64,000 nucleotides of DNA from Hirundichthys speculiger (GCA_018398805.1 JAGFBZ010001885.1:1513001-1577000), one strand, 5' to 3'; positions 1-13,640 are shown, counted from the first letter of the stretch. Made by a program: numbers and translations. Notes: generated by a model not told the origin, from the sequence alone.

Positions 1-1889
1 CAGTGTGGATAGTGATATTTTTCTTTCTTTAATTTTTTTATTTATTTATTTTATCAGTGTGTTGTGGGGGGAAAAAGGCAGAAAGAAAACATGATTTATC
101 TTTGACTACTACTGAGAGTCAACATCTTATCTTCTCTGCTCCCATCTGCGCTGCTCTCTCATCTCATCTCTCCTCTTTTTTGCTGCTCTCACTTCTCCCT
201 TCTCCTTTCACTGTTTTATTAAAAAAGCATTTGCTACATAAATCAAAGTGGTGGTTATAGAATAATTACAAAGAGAATGCGGCTTTTTCTCGACAGAGTT
301 TCTGAGTTTATTAAAAGCAGAAACTTGTGATGCGTTTGTCAATATATCTTTTTAAAGCGAAGCACTGCAGATCTATGTTATTCTATATTATTAAGCAGCC
401 ATGTCTTTTTGTGGGAAAGCAGTTCAAGAGCGTGCAACGTTCAAAGAATCACACAGACGTGGGTTTTACCTCATACGGAGTCTTTAGTGGGCTGCTATAT
501 TTACTACCGGCTCTAATGCGTTTTTAATTAGCCTCAAAAAAGCACTAAAAATAAGAATAAAACTCAACTTGCTGGTCAGAAAATTCCACTCCAACTCAAT
601 GTGTGGTTATTTCAGAAAGAGAAAAATTAGACATGTAATTTTTCATTAAATGTCATCAATATGACATTTTTGCAGGTTAAACCATCCTGTCAGTATCCAG
701 GTATCAATCCTCTATTGACAACTGGATGAAAGGACTTCATCAATCACATTTTGTCTGAGACTGTAAATATAATATAATTTGTTCACATTATTTAGAAATT
801 TCATAAGAGTTCCCACAAATAACGGGACTAGGACAGCCAGGTTCAAAAATTAATGGGGACTTTGGGTAGCACAATAAATTATTGAGCCCTGGCCTGATTA
901 ATTCTTAATAGCTATTGTCAAAAAATCACAGACTTCTCGTACGGTTAATTCTCATCAAACCTGCCTTACAGCGGCCGTTCTTCCTTCGCTCTGACACGCA
1001 GCTCTGTAGCAGCTCGTCCTCCTCAGAGTAGCTGTCTGCACAACTTCTGCTCACTGGGAGACATTCACACCACCAAAGGTCACAAAATAATCAAGATGGG
1101 TACTTTCCTTTTTGTTACTACCCCCCCAAAAATATATACATTTTACTCCTAAACTGGCAGTTCATATATTAAGTTCATAAATTAATATCAATATCACTCT
1201 TTGAATTTGGTTCATTCTGTTGGAGTGGGTGTAAGTTAGACCCCAACCAGAGCGTTTAATTTCAAAATCAGGTGTTCAGATGTACAGATATTTAACACAT
1301 TAGGTCGTTCTTACAGTGCACGCAGCTGAATAGCTGGAATATCTGTTCCCTGCAACACCCCCTGGAAAGAAAATGCAGCATCTTATTTTGAATATTAATT
1401 TCAAAGCATGTTGCCATGAATTATAGATAACACATATCAGTATGTTAATGAGTACACAACATATGCTGAGCTGCTATGATTATGGATTTACACCAGTAGG
1501 GGGAAGAGTGTACAAGGAAACAGATCCTGGTTATGAAAGCAACAATCCAGCTGTGCTCATGTAATACAAGTAAAAGTTGCATGTTCCCGCTCACGTTCAG
1601 ACATTTACCTCTAAAGGCCTTTATGCATTATGACTGCAGAGAGAAGAGGCGTCGTCAGCCCACGTATTTATGTGTCTTCGTTAAGAAACCAAGCTGTTAT
1701 TTTTTAAGCACGCTGATTTGAAAAACGTTAGGAACAATAGGAAGAGACGGAATAAATATTTAGCAACAGAGCAACTTTAAATCTGAGGTATGTGCCTTTT
1801 TTTTCTCAGCTTTGGCTTCTTGGATCTCTTTGGATCAGTTTTTCTCTACATCTGCAACTGTAGACATATAGATGAAGACAGACCTAACT
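1..1889. other. Unique non-coding stretch, no gene seen
   Basis: I see no gene here. The first 60 bases are T-rich (TTTA/TTTATT steps). The short open frames have no recognisable domain. Around 940-1080 the sequence is richer in GC (a GCGGCCG and several CTCGTCC-like stretches) but I cannot assign a function to it. Confidence 0.7.
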
Positions 1890-1994
1890 TTTTTTTTTTT
1901 GTGATAATTGTTTTTAATTCTGTAAAGCACTTTGTGTTGCATGTCCTTGCATGAAAAGAGCTCTACAAATAAAGATTGATCGATTGATTGACCT
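1890..1994 (+). mobile_element. 3' tail of a fish LINE (L2-like), ending in TTGA repeats
   Basis: The motif order TGTAAAGCACTTTGTGTTGC, then GAAAAGAGCTCTACAAATAA, then GATTGAT/CGATTGATTGA is the typical 3' end of fish L2-clade LINEs (and of SINEs that share the tail), which finish in a short TTGA-type tandem repeat. Only the tail is recognisable; this is a 5'-truncated dead copy, which is the usual outcome of target-primed reverse transcription. Related tails occur at 57140-57250 (plus) and 63185-63262 (minus). Confidence 0.7.
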
Positions 1995-2539
1995 ATGGAG
2001 ATCCTGAGTCTCCTGCAAAACACTGCAAGGATTACAACAGGAATTACAAAAAAATAACAAAAAATCCCCAATCATAAAATTTGATTCTCTAAAGGATGAA
2101 TGCTGCATCTGTGTCTTGGTGTAATCCATGTGTAATTAAATGGAAGCAGTCTGACATTTAGCGCTTATGAGATTCCCATTATGAGCACACTTTTTATGAA
2201 ACTTGTCTACTTACAAAACCTTAATTCCTCACTAAAACCTCCAGTTCCTGCAAATTTCCTTTTTAAATTCACTGTAGAACCATTGAATAAATGACAAGCA
2301 AATATATGGATTCTACCGTGATATTGTTCATACTAAAATGATATCTGAAATCTTGCTAAAGGTGTCCTCATCATTTTAATTCAGATTACTGTTTGACCAG
2401 GTTATAGCCAAATGTGAAACTGAACCTCCATTAATCTGTTTGCTGACAGTCTGATCTTTTAGGCCAAAACTTCAATCATTTCATTGAAACATTTCATTTA
2501 ATGAAGCATATATTTTAGTTTGAGCTCGTCACAAAACTA
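1995..2539. other. Unique non-coding stretch
   Basis: AT-rich sequence with no gene, RNA or repeat that I recognise. Confidence 0.6.
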
Positions 2540-3240
2540 AAAGCAGAAACAAAGCTGCTTTCCCTCTGAGCAGCTGTATAGCGAAGCGTGCGTGCAGCTG
2601 CGACGTGGCTGCCTCGTCTGTAGTGTGTGTGGGCCTGCCGCTGACTGGCACAGCCGATCTTCATGTGCATGTTTAACAGCTCCTTTGAATATCAGGACGA
2701 CTTGATTGCGTTGTGATTATTCACAAACCTCCCTCTCTGCATTTCCTCCATTACTAGTCACAGCACAGCTGCAGCGTCGTAGCTTTTCCAGCCTGATCTG
2801 ACACCGTTCTTTTTATGGGTTCAACAGCTTGCTTGTCGCACAGAAAAGTAATTAGTACTGCATGTTCGTATTAATTAACAAAGAGCGTTATCACTTTATT
2901 AATCCATATTAGAGAGGTGCAGGAGGAAGGGAGGGGGTGCAGCCGGCGTTAGCGTAAGGAACACTCTTGTGGGAGGCTGCTTCGTAGTCCCATTGTCCAT
3001 GACCCTCGATGCCTTCACGGCATCCAGACAAGTGCTGTTCATTACAGCTTTACATGCAAATAATGTCTATGGAATAAACAAACAAGGCTGGCAGGATTGG
3101 GGAAACAGGTGCCATGGTGAGAAAGCACGCTAAACGATGAGATAGTGGGGGAATTAATTACTACCACGGCACTAATTGGAAGCAATAATTTGTGTGATTA
3201 GCGGGCCACTTAAGAAGTGAGACACATCGACCAAAAACCA
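2540..3240. promoter_or_regulatory. Candidate conserved non-coding regulatory block
   Basis: This is a guess from texture. The block is more balanced in base composition than its flanks and holds clustered motifs typical of developmental enhancers: CAGCTG E-boxes near 2570, 2593 and 2766, homeodomain-type TAATTAG at 2849-2855, a perfect octamer ATGCAAAT at 3054-3061, and AATTAATTA near 3152. There is no reading frame of note. Such motifs are common by chance, so only conservation in other fish could support the call. Confidence 0.22.
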
Positions 3241-4680
3241 TATAGACGGCCTCGTTCAGTGTCTCAATACGAGCTTTCTCAAAACATATCAAACCTGGTG
3301 AAAGCTGCACAAGTCTTTAGGTGTGAACGTTTGTAAAAATGGATGCATTCAAACACTTTCTGTGAGAAAAGGACTCAAGGAAGGACACGAAATTCTGTGT
3401 CCTCATGTACAACCAGAGAAGATATCCCCGTGATGAGGCATATCCATGCGTGTTCATTAGAAAAAGCTGATGCGGCATGGGCTAATTAACGAAGCAAGCT
3501 TTGTAGGTGGTGGGGGTGGCGGTGGTGCACCCCTCCTTTGTTACCTCTATCCACTCCCCCTTTCTTTCTATCTCTCTGTGTTAATATCAGACCGTATGCA
3601 AACCTCAAAGCTTGCAGAGGATTTGCTCAGCACTTCTAAAAATGTAGACTACAGTCAAAAGAAGATCTTTATATTAAATCTCCTCATTATTTTTCTTTTC
3701 AATGTGATTGGCCAGATGATCAAAGTCCATAGTTAATTTCTGCCAATTCAGGATGAACGTAGTTTCTTTCTTGCTTTCTTGCTTTCTTTCCAACACCAGG
3801 TCACAGTCACCACCAAACTACTTGTTTCACACTGGGCTCGCTTTAGTTTTTTTCTTGCTTTAGTCATTTTGCATATTTTTTCTTAAATTTTTTTGAAGTC
3901 TTTTTTTCTTTGTTGACAACTGTGTTCATGTTATGATTTAATAAAGTGGGTAAGCTGTGGACGCAACATGAAACATGCTGCATTTCCTACGTAGCTGTAT
4001 TATTGTCCGGACTTTATTACTGCCCCAATGGACTTAGTTGCAGCAATAACAATCTATATTATCATGTCTCTCTGTGCTGTAGTCACGCTGCAGATTTTAC
4101 TCTCAAAGGAGACATAGTGCATCCTCTTATCAAATGCTGATGCAACATCCTGAGGTCTTAAAGACATGTCTGACAGGTTTTGATCAAAATACAACAAGGA
4201 TGGAGCAGAGATGCAGCCTTTTCAGCCATGACTTTACAGCTGTGCTCATAGCAGACTAGACTTTCAGACTGTAGCGAGAGCATCTTTTGAAACTGGTGTT
4301 GTAGCTTTGTGCTACCTACTTTTGAGGTACAGCAAACGCTGATGAGTGAGTGGAGATAAAAATGGGGAGGCTAATAATTCTGCTCTGATATGTGTCTGTG
4401 ATGTCATAGCATATTTTCATACTTGTGACGGGACTGTGGTTCCAGTTGGTAGCCACTTCAGACACCCACATCTGCACTTTCATACACAGGAAAAATATTT
4501 TGTCGCGTTTAACTTGACATTAAACCTGCCTTTTTTCATACTTTACTGTTTTTGTTTCTGTTTTTCTGTTTTTTTCTGTTTTTTTTTCTTCTTATTTATT
4601 TTTTAGATAATAATTGGTGTTGTGTAGTATCATGTTATTCACTGTTTATGTTGAGTTCAGGACAGGGATTTTCTATTTGT
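3241..4680. other. Unique non-coding stretch with pyrimidine tracts
   Basis: No gene seen. There is a CTTT-rich run at about 3765-3791 and a T-rich run at about 4545-4605. Open frames here are driven by T runs and give hydrophobic low-complexity translations. Confidence 0.65.
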
Positions 4681-4739
4681 GTGTATGTGTGTGTGTGTGT
4701 GTGTTTGTGTGTGTGTATGTGTGAGAAAGAGAGAGAGAA
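4681..4739. repeat. GT microsatellite passing into GA
   Basis: An interrupted GT dinucleotide array (GTGT broken by GTAT and GTTT) is followed directly by a short GA array. Compound GT/GA arrays are common in fish and often length-polymorphic. Confidence 0.95.
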
Positions 4740-7074
4740 TGACTGAACAAGTCACATTATAATATCTGGAAAGCATCCAACAGATGTCAGCGAGGAAGAA
4801 AACTGCTGAAATAACTTGTGTATTTTACCTCATGCTCACACATAAGTTAACTTGATGTTGTCACTTCCTGCAATTCCACTGATTTGGTTGTGTTTGGACA
4901 TTATTCCTCATCAGTATAAAATAGGGATGATACATTTTAACTGTTATATCACAAGATTTACACACTTCTGTAGGACAAAACTGCGTCCAACTGTCTGCAG
5001 CAGCACAGACTTTGCTGCCACTCACTAATCCGGAGTCGTCTGAAGGATTTTGTAGTCAACATGTTCCCCAGTTAAACTTTACAACGTGGATATCACAAAA
5101 CTGTTATCTGATTCCTTCTGATGAATTAGAGGCGCGTCCCTCCAGCGCTCGTAAGAGAGTCCACTCCGCATGAATTATTACCAAATATAATTTCAGCTAT
5201 TAGTCGTTTTTCCTGAACATCTGAACATGGAGACTGTGGAATTAGAAATTAATACCTCTGAATATCATGGCAGGGTTTTTTTTTTGAAAAAAAAGCACAG
5301 ATTCATTTTCGTGTTCTTCTCCTTTTCTTTCTTTGTATTCAGACTGAGTTTCTGACACATTTATGTGTTAAGTTGGGCTCAAGCAGTTCTATTACCATAC
5401 AGATTATCCATTGTGAGCTTTGGCACGCTGCAGAAAAGAATTAGCATTCAGTAGAGAGAAGGGAAATACACAGGCAAAGAAAAATGAAATGAAATCAGGA
5501 TTATGCTTTCCTCCTGTTTATGTCTTTAATCTTCAGTGGTGTCAGTGTTTTATCTAAATTGATTTCTTAAAGCTAAATGCTCATCTTCTTCCTAGGCAGG
5601 ACGGTTTTATGAACCTATGTATGTTTGGTTAAACATTTTTCTCTTATCTACGCTACAATATACAGCATATGCTGACGACTTTAAATGCTGAAATAACAGG
5701 AAATGATAAACAACAGGCCTCTCCGACTTTTCTCCTATGGTCAATAAATCAAATCCACTGTACAATTATACAAAAAGCGTTCCAGATTTATGCATCAACA
5801 GGTAAATATTTTTAATTAGGCTCTGAGAAATGTGTCTGCAGGCCTCCGTATACTCTAAATGAATGAGGTTATGTGCAACATCAACTCTGCCTCCAGGCAT
5901 GGTTAAAGGTCTCCCAGCACATCAACTTCCTGCCTGCATCTCTCTCTGTTCAGGGACCCAATGACTTTAAGGTATTTGTGGGTCTTGAGTTGATAAGACA
6001 GCTAATTCACTTTTTGACATACAGAGTATTTCCCAGCTGACCTAAGTGCAAAAGGACATGTTGCTATGGTAACCTTGACAATGTAGGGGCATGTTTCCGT
6101 AATCGATGGTTAACTTGAGTGTTGCAGCTGGTGCTCATCCTGCAAGATGAACGTTCAACCTGCACGACACCAAATGCATGACTACGTAAAACTGGTGGCA
6201 CCTGACCACTGTAAAGGTTTCTGGTTTAAGTTCCTCTACTTCCAAGGTGCACGGAGAAGGAATAAAAAAATCCTGTCATCTAATAAACTTGAAATTTAAA
6301 CTTTGAGGGTTGGTCAATAACATGTTGTTTGTGTGCATCGAGGCCTAAATAATTTTTTTTTAAATAAATGGAGTAAATGGTTTGAAAGCAACCAATCATG
6401 TACCAAACCCAACCCTTCAGGTGATCATTGGTTCACATTCTTCATGTGGATGTGCTGGTTAATTTAGATTTTGTCTCTTTCATACTAATTTGTAGCGACT
6501 TAGTCCCAGTGGCGCTACTGGTGGTTGATTGGTCTGGCTTATTTCCTACGTGAGCTCAACCTTGATAAACAGTGAATACTCTTCTTTGACATTTAAAATT
6601 AGATATATTTATTTTCTATTTCACCATCCGTCTCCACTGAACAATATTCACACAAATATCTTTTCCTTTCCTAATCACAAGTGAGCACAGTAGAAAAACT
6701 GTTTGCCTCCTGCAATTAACCACACCTGAGTGACAAGACAGGTGCCCTTCAAATAACCTCCCAACCTCATCAACACAACAGACCTTAGAAAGGTAAACCC
6801 CCCCTAGTGGTTGGGAGGAAACAAAAAGAAACATGGCTCCTACACTTGTGTTGGTGTTTTATGATGACTCCTAGGAAAGCTCCAAGCTGATCAGATATTG
6901 CTAAAAACATTTACCACAAGTGTTTGTGGAGTCTTGACTTTTTAAGGTCATCTGACTGGGCCTGGAAGTCAAAATGAGATGATCGTTTTTGCTAATTAAA
7001 TTCAGTTTGGCTCAAAACTTTTTATTTATATCATTCTAATTTACAACAAAATAATTCTTTACAGAAAAGTTATC
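4740..7074. other. Unique non-coding stretch
   Basis: No gene or clear repeat. The part near 5130-5215 (GAGGCGCGTCCC and AATTATTACC nearby) has the mixed composition of a conserved element, but I have no further support for it. Confidence 0.6.
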
Positions 7075-7195
7075 AAATTCAATTCAAGTTTAATTAAATC
7101 TAGCCCGGTCGTATCCAATTAATTATATTCCAGTTCCATCCCAGTCAGTTCCTACTCAGCTGATCCAGTTCAGTTTGGTCCACTTCAGTAAGAAC
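7075..7195. repeat. Degenerate CAGTTC/AATTC-type repeat
   Basis: Successive variants of CCAGTTC, CAGTCAGTTCC, CCAGTTCAG and CCACTTCAG follow AATTCAATTCAAG. This resembles the simple AATTC/CAGTTC arrays that accompany LINE ends in fish, but the copy is eroded. Confidence 0.4.
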
Positions 7196-10069
7196 AGCAG
7201 TTTATAAGATGCCACTTTGTAAAAAGTTAGGCCTTTGATAATAAAGGAACTTGGCATTTAAAAGGATTTATATATGTGAAAAGAATTTAAATTATATTCT
7301 TCATTTAACAGAGAGACAATAAGATGCTAATAGTGGCAAAATATGATCAAACTCTTTATTCAGAGTTCTTCTGAACAGGCTAAGAGCTTGTTTTGAGAAG
7401 ATGTGTTGTGATCCCAGTATTTAGCAGAGACATTGACTGTCAAACTGCTGTAAAAGCTCCCTAAATCACAGGGGATTCCTTCACTCCCCTCTTTTTTTTT
7501 TTCCCAGCTACGATGTTTAGGTGGGTGGTAGCACACATGTCAACATATCATCCACATGTATGCCAGAACTCAGAGCTTCCCAGCAAAACAAAGCTTTTTT
7601 AATGGATCGTACCAATCACATGTCACTGGTTTTAAAGCCGGAGCTGGTCATAATTTCTATACTATTCCACCTATCACCCATTTTTTCTCCTCCACAGGTT
7701 CTCCCACTTGGACAGAGGAAAATGCCACTCCCCCCCACCACCAGTGCCTTTTTTAGTCTGAATCCTGTAATACCAGATTCACACCTATTATCTCTTCTGT
7801 CTCCTGCTCTGCTGTTACATCTCTTGGCCACCTTCTCTACTGTCTTCTTTTTGTTCTAGTCTGTCTCTCCCTCTCTGGCCAACCTTAGAGAAAATAAGTC
7901 ATGAGGGAGGATCCCATCTGAAAGTTCAGCCAAATGTTAGCAACAGAGGGAGGGACACTTCTGAGGAGGATCGCTCGCCTGTCTCTCTCTGTTTAAACCA
8001 CGTCTTTCCCCCCTGGCCTCTTCTTTTCTCCTCCTCCTCTTACTCAGTTTACCATTTTTTCAATCCCCACTAGAAGCTTCCTGTCAGTCTTTCTGAAACC
8101 GGCGGCCAATAACAGTGAAGTAGTCTGATACCATCGGATGCTGGGGGGGGGGGGGGAGCGTAAGCAGCCGGAGCTGTTGTCTGGCAAACCAAAACACCTG
8201 TATTCTGTCATTGATTTGACGGTTATTCCTCACCCCTCCATCCCTCCATCCCTCTTCGCTCTGCCTCCCTCTCCATCACTCACCTCGCTCTGATCTTTCT
8301 GCTTGTCTGTCAGAGGGGATCTGTCAAAATTTCTGCAGCCCAGAGAGGTGTGTCTGCAAAGTGTGTTTATATGTGTGTGCTATTTTTCATGGAGTGGATA
8401 GCGAGTTGATTTAATCTCACACACAAAAAAAGGCGTGCTTTTTCAAAATTCCAGAAGGGTTCAGAAGAAACTGAGCCACAGGTCTGGAGTGATGATGTCA
8501 CTGAGGCCCTGTGTGTCTTCTAATGCCTCTCTCTCGTTTTCTGTCATTATTTCTTTTTTTTTTTTATGGAGAAATAGAGCACTCAGTCTTACTTGTTGAT
8601 TCCAGTTCTGACATCTGTTCGGTCGTCAGATGAATCTCATCTGGGGCAGGTTTTCCTCGACCTGATTCCCCTCCAGGGTAGCAGTTGCTCCACCCTTTTC
8701 GCAAGCCAAAGCTTTAAATTTCCCCTTAATGGTCTTAAGCAGGAAAATGGGAGCATTTTTGGATTCCCCTCACAGGTTTCATGGTGACGACCACCAGTAC
8801 CAGCTTTCTTCAGTTTCTTATCCAGGCATTCATGCATGCTGGATTGAAGCTTCATAATATTACTCTGTATTTGAAGGCTAAAACAAGAGAGAACAGCTTA
8901 AAAAAATAAAGTTTAATTGTTTGTCGACTTTCAAACTACACATTTTTTAACCCAAATTTGTCACCAAGATCTCACTGACTGGTTGGATGGAAAGGTAACC
9001 TGCAGTCATGACTCATCATTCGAGCTACAGCCAATGAGAGATCAGGCATTAAGGTGAGGTCAGTGTGAGGAAGGGAACCTTGAAGGGGAACCTACAAAGC
9101 AAAGGAAAGAAGCTGTAAATATTCAACAAGACACAACACAAAAAACACACCATACCATAATTTCTCTGTGGCACAGACGATCCAGGCTGCATCCATGTGC
9201 TAAACCAATCCATTCCTTTTCATCCATCTAATCTAAGCTAACCTAAGCTAGTTGTTGACCAAACACCTCGTGTTCCTTGCACTTAATTTCCTTGCACCAT
9301 ATTCAAATAATCAACTCCCTTTTTTTTTAGTACAGCTAAGCTCAATTTCACATGTGTTTTTTGGATAAAACATGGTTTAGGAGACCAGTTAAATGACTGA
9401 GTCACTGTCAGATTGTGCAGGGTGTGATTTCCAGACGAGTCATGTAGTATGAGCAGCACAACAATCAGCTGATCCTGATACTTATGTAGTGTAAAAGCAG
9501 TCCAACCTTTAACCAGCGTTGATTCAGTATTTGGGCCCAGTGGTTGGAAAAACTGTAAGGACATGCACTGAAGATGTTGGATGGTTCTTAAAATCAGAAA
9601 TTACATGTTTAAAAGTGGATGTGGTTGGCTGGAGTCCATCGATATTAGAGAGGGGAGTTTTTTATCTCTGTTGGGATTGAGATCTGATAAGCAGTGTGGT
9701 TGCAATTTGTATTCTTTTTTTAGTGCAGATGTATGGAGATGGTTTCTTAATCTCGTTTTGGTATTTGGTATTATAGACTTTGGAGAAAGTCTAGGAAGAA
9801 CCACCTGCTGTCAATGTTCCTTAATGAGACTAATCACATTTGCGCGAGTGGATACAAAGACCTTATTTTTTTGAGTCATAACATCAGATCAAATGTTTCC
9901 AATGGTTTGTTTCCAACTGTGGGCATTAAAAAGATCACACAACTCTGCATACTTGTACTTGCTGATGTTCAGCAAATGTTTTATATGTCTGCTGAACACA
10001 TGTACAAAGTCTAAAAGGCCCAACAAAGCTCAGAAAGCTTCCAATGAAGAATCACTAAGACTTCCTGTT
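7196..10069. other. Unique non-coding stretch, partly pyrimidine-rich
   Basis: No gene seen. From about 7670 to 8330 the plus strand is rich in C and T (CTCC, TCTCTC, CCCCACC). Open frames in this part translate to Leu/Pro/Ser-rich low-complexity sequence on one strand and Arg/Gly-rich on the other, which is what a strand-skewed tract gives by chance. Confidence 0.6.
8143..8156. repeat. G14 homopolymer
   Basis: A run of 14 G residues lies in otherwise ordinary unique sequence. Long G runs are unstable and prone to sequencing error. Confidence 0.95.
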
Positions 10070-10335
10070 TTTTTTAAAGTGCATACTATAGTACTACCAC
10101 AAACTCATTTAATCAAAATATAGTATGCAGTGTGTTTAACAATGCACAAACCTTAGTATGCTTCTGTAGACATGTCCAGTATGAAACTGACCAGTCTACC
10201 TCGCAATACTGTATTTCATAATTCTGGTGGTCATGAAACTGGTTTCCAGTCACTGCAGCGTTTGCACTGACATACTGCATACTGGTTTGTATGCAGTACA
10301 CATTCCATACTGCATTATATGAAGCACGCTATTGT
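10070..10335. repeat. Possible MITE remnant built on TACTGCAT/ATGCAGTA
   Basis: The motif ATGCAGT or its complement occurs at about 10124, 10274-10282, 10289-10297 and 10308. Two of these form a perfect 9-bp inverted pair, ACTGCATAC and GTATGCAGT, separated by 6 bases. GCATACTATAG near 10081 is related. The look is that of a decayed foldback or hAT-type MITE, but I could not define its ends. Confidence 0.4.
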
Positions 10336-10604
10336 GTTACACTGTACAGCCCATGGGAAAAAAAACAGAACAAACTGGTTTCACATTCAAAGGACATGTT
10401 TTGAATCCTGTAGCTATTAAAGTTTTTCAAAGAGACCTGACATTGATTTCATCAGAGTCATCTAACACCTGCATGGGTGTAAATGAGGGTACTTATCAAC
10501 AAAAATGATTGACATTGACATTAATATCTCCTTTTGCTAAAAAAGTTACTTCTACTATACTTTTGTTAAAACATACCTGTATCAATTTTAAGTAAATATT
10601 CAGT

Positions 10605-10665
10605 ACAGGTCAATTCAATAATACTTTATTCATCTCTGAAGGGAAATTGATTAAAAAACACAAAT
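10605..10665 (-). mobile_element. Short retroelement tail, antisense
   Basis: TCAATTCAATAATACTTTAT followed by TCATCTCTGAAGGGAAATTG is an element end common in fish genomes, read from its 3' side. Nothing upstream of the tail is preserved. Confidence 0.5.
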
Positions 10666-13544
10666 TAAAAGAAACCTCTAGTGGTTGATGGGAATGTTTT
10701 TGAGGTCATAGGAGCTGAGATCAGCTAACGTTCGGCTGCAGGTTAAATCACAGGTGCTACCATCAGTGCTGCCTGGTTTAAGAGGTATTGTGACTGTTTT
10801 GCATCACATAGTGATTTAAAACTGGGTTAAACTCTAAACCTTTGCTTAGCCAGAAAAATCCAATTGGCCTTCTGATAAAGAGATGAGTCAAGGTTTATGT
10901 TCAAATAAATGCCAGCGCTGTGTTTCAGCATAAAGACAGATCTGGTGGGGCGGAGTGAAAAGATGCAGCGATGTACCTTGACAGCGCATCGACAGCTATC
11001 CGTATGTCATTTCCTCATGTCCTGCTTGGTTATCCTCTCCAAAAACTTGCTCAACCACACACCTAGCCTCTTCTCCTCCCCCCTCAGCACCTAATGAGAG
11101 GAGGTATTCACCCTCTGTCCTCCTCACAGACCCCGCACCAGCTGATGGAAAGGGTGAATGTGTCTACAACTCTTAAAATGAGGTATTTTCAAAATAAAAC
11201 AATGTTGACTTGAAAGCCGCTCTTCGACTGTAACCACTGCCGAGAAACCCTGAAGTGTAAATGAAGAAGATGAATGACACACACTTCTGTCACTGTCATG
11301 GTAGCCTTCCCACAAGCCTCCGAGCTCACAGAGTGTGTTTTATTACAATCAGTAACCATGTCTGCTTGCACTGGGGAAAATGTGCAAGAAATAATGATCT
11401 AGATAGTCTTGTGGGTCTGGATTGAAGTGTTCCTGTAAGAATTCTACTGGTGTAAGCAATTTATTTCTTAACACATAGTTCATATTGTTTAAGACACCCC
11501 ATATATCTGCCAAGTGTGACGCGATATATGGCTTTAATACAGCATTGTGCACACCAGGGGACAAGGAAATATTTCTCTCTCCCCCTCCCCCACCTCACCC
11601 ATTCAACATCCAAAAGTCAGGATAAACTGAGCTTTGAGAGAAAAAAGGAGAAATAAATGAGTGTTTTTTCTTCTGGTTAATTAAATGAGATTCTTACTAG
11701 TGACGTAATCATGGAATAAATGGCACAAGCACATATAATGTTGCAAAATTCAAAATGACAAAACTGCTCAAACAGTTGGAGCCATTATTTTGCGAGGACT
11801 CAAATGCATGCTTTTTGCAGTAAATCTGACTCAACCTGTATTTTAGAGGTATTATGAAAAAAACTTTATTCGTCTGTAGGTCCTCACCCTACTTATGTTT
11901 CAGCCTTAACAAAACTTCTTCGAGTCAGGATTCTGTTCTGTTATCTTGGGCGATCTTGGCAACACTTGACCAGCTGCAAACCTGACATGATATAACAGTA
12001 TTAAGCCACAAGTTGAAACTACAAGCCTATCAAGTGTGACTTGCAAAACAATATTGATGGAACACGAGTGAACATGAAAACAGAATTCAGACTAAAAACA
12101 ACACAATTTCTGCTCGCATAGCGGTTTACGACAATGTGACGACAATGTTACACATCAGTAAACGATGAAAACAGCTCACACGGCTGGAGTGAACATCACG
12201 CCAGAGCTGACGAAGAGACTCTAATAATGACAGAAGGAAAAAAAGAGAGCGAACAAGTGAGAAACTGAAGAACAGTGAATCGTGGACAGTGTTGTAAAAG
12301 CAACTTGATGTCATAAGGCCTTAAAATCTGACGGGATCAAAATCACTTCTGTGCAAATGATGGATGATGCATTTTTATTTTCGTATTTTCACATCCATTA
12401 TCTTCTTTGTTTTTGTTTTTTTCTCCCAAAGGGTATGTGATGTAATATGCTCCCTTTCTGGTAGTTTTTATTTTGAGCTGTAAGAAGAGTTTTACACCCC
12501 AGTTCTCATTAAATCAGCTGCAGTCAGCCAAACAGACCTCGAATGCACCACTTTCTTTCGTCATGTGACTTCCGTGACGCTTTGTTTCAACTGCAATTTG
12601 AAAGTCTACCCGCCAAAACTTAAGCAGTTATCCTAATCAAACTCTACAGAAGAGTGTACATGTCTATGTCTCATAAGTGGTTGATGTACAAGGTGATGAA
12701 TTCCACAAATTCACAAGGTTGCAACAGTAACTTTTAGGGCCCCCCTAAAGCCGGTTATTGTTGACGGGCTGCTGAATATGAGTCAGTGTTTTGTTAACAG
12801 ACTCACACAGTCAACAAAGGCTGTTAGCAGAATGTCCTCTGTTACCTGCTGCCTCTCCTGTGATCCACTCACCACTCTCTCCTTTTGATGCTGCAGACAC
12901 CAGGTGGGTTGTAGCAGAATAGAGGCGAGGAGTGAGAAAGTCAAACTGGGGATGGGGATGAGTCGTGGGTGATTGCTGGTAGGGGCGTAAAAAAAAAAAA
13001 ACTGTGGGAGGGTTGAGTAAACAGGCAGTAATTAAGAGCAGAATATTCGCTCTCATTGCAGTTTTTATACCGCGAAGGACTGCTTCAAAAGCTTTTTTTT
13101 TTTCTTTCTGTACACCCAAAGCTAATTTTCCCACACGTCAGCCACTCTCCTCCACCACTGTAAAGCAGCATAGAGTCACTATGCGTGTAGGTGTGTGTGT
13201 ATTGCGAAGGCCCTGGGCATCTTTAACACCAATTAAGTAAAGGGGCAGAGAAAGTAACCCTGAGTCGAGCGAACAACCGCTGACAGGGTGGAACTGGAGA
13301 GAGACTGAGACAGGAAGGAGGGACAAATCTAGGTTACTTTATTACTATTATCACTGGATAGACACACCAACCAGAAGAGTGATCTGGGTGTTCCACAACT
13401 TTATTTATTCTTTTTATTTCAGAAAACCTCCATGTTACTTATTATGGTTAGTGTGCATAATTGTTAAGTCGTTTGTCTAATGGAACTTTCTTAGAAAAAC
13501 CTATATGCTGATTTTTATTTTCTTCTTGTTCATTTGAGGGCTTC
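10666..13544. other. Unique non-coding stretch
   Basis: No gene or recognised repeat. Open frames of 60-107 codons at 12.1-13.3 kb have no recognisable domain and overlap on both strands. Confidence 0.6.
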
Positions 13545-13640
13545 ATCCAACCATCAACTTTTGCTTTTTCCAAGTTTGTGGTGGCAGCAGCCTGAACAAA
13601 GAGGTCCAGACCTTCCTTTCCTGGTTACCCGCTTCAGAGA
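13545..13640 (-). mobile_element. Fragment of a LINE, C-terminal end of the reverse-transcriptase ORF
   Basis: Read on the minus strand the sequence gives VWTSLFRLLPPQ, close to the VW-LLRLLPP end of a very common fish LINE ORF. The plus strand shows the matching GGCAGCAGCCTGAACAAAG. The larger relative is at 20685-21220, and both copies lie in the same orientation. Only about 30 codons remain. Confidence 0.6.

Noticed and set aside
7616..7859. Protein-coding gene at 7.5-7.9 kb
   Set aside because: Overlapping frames on both strands in a pyrimidine-skewed tract with no domain; chance.
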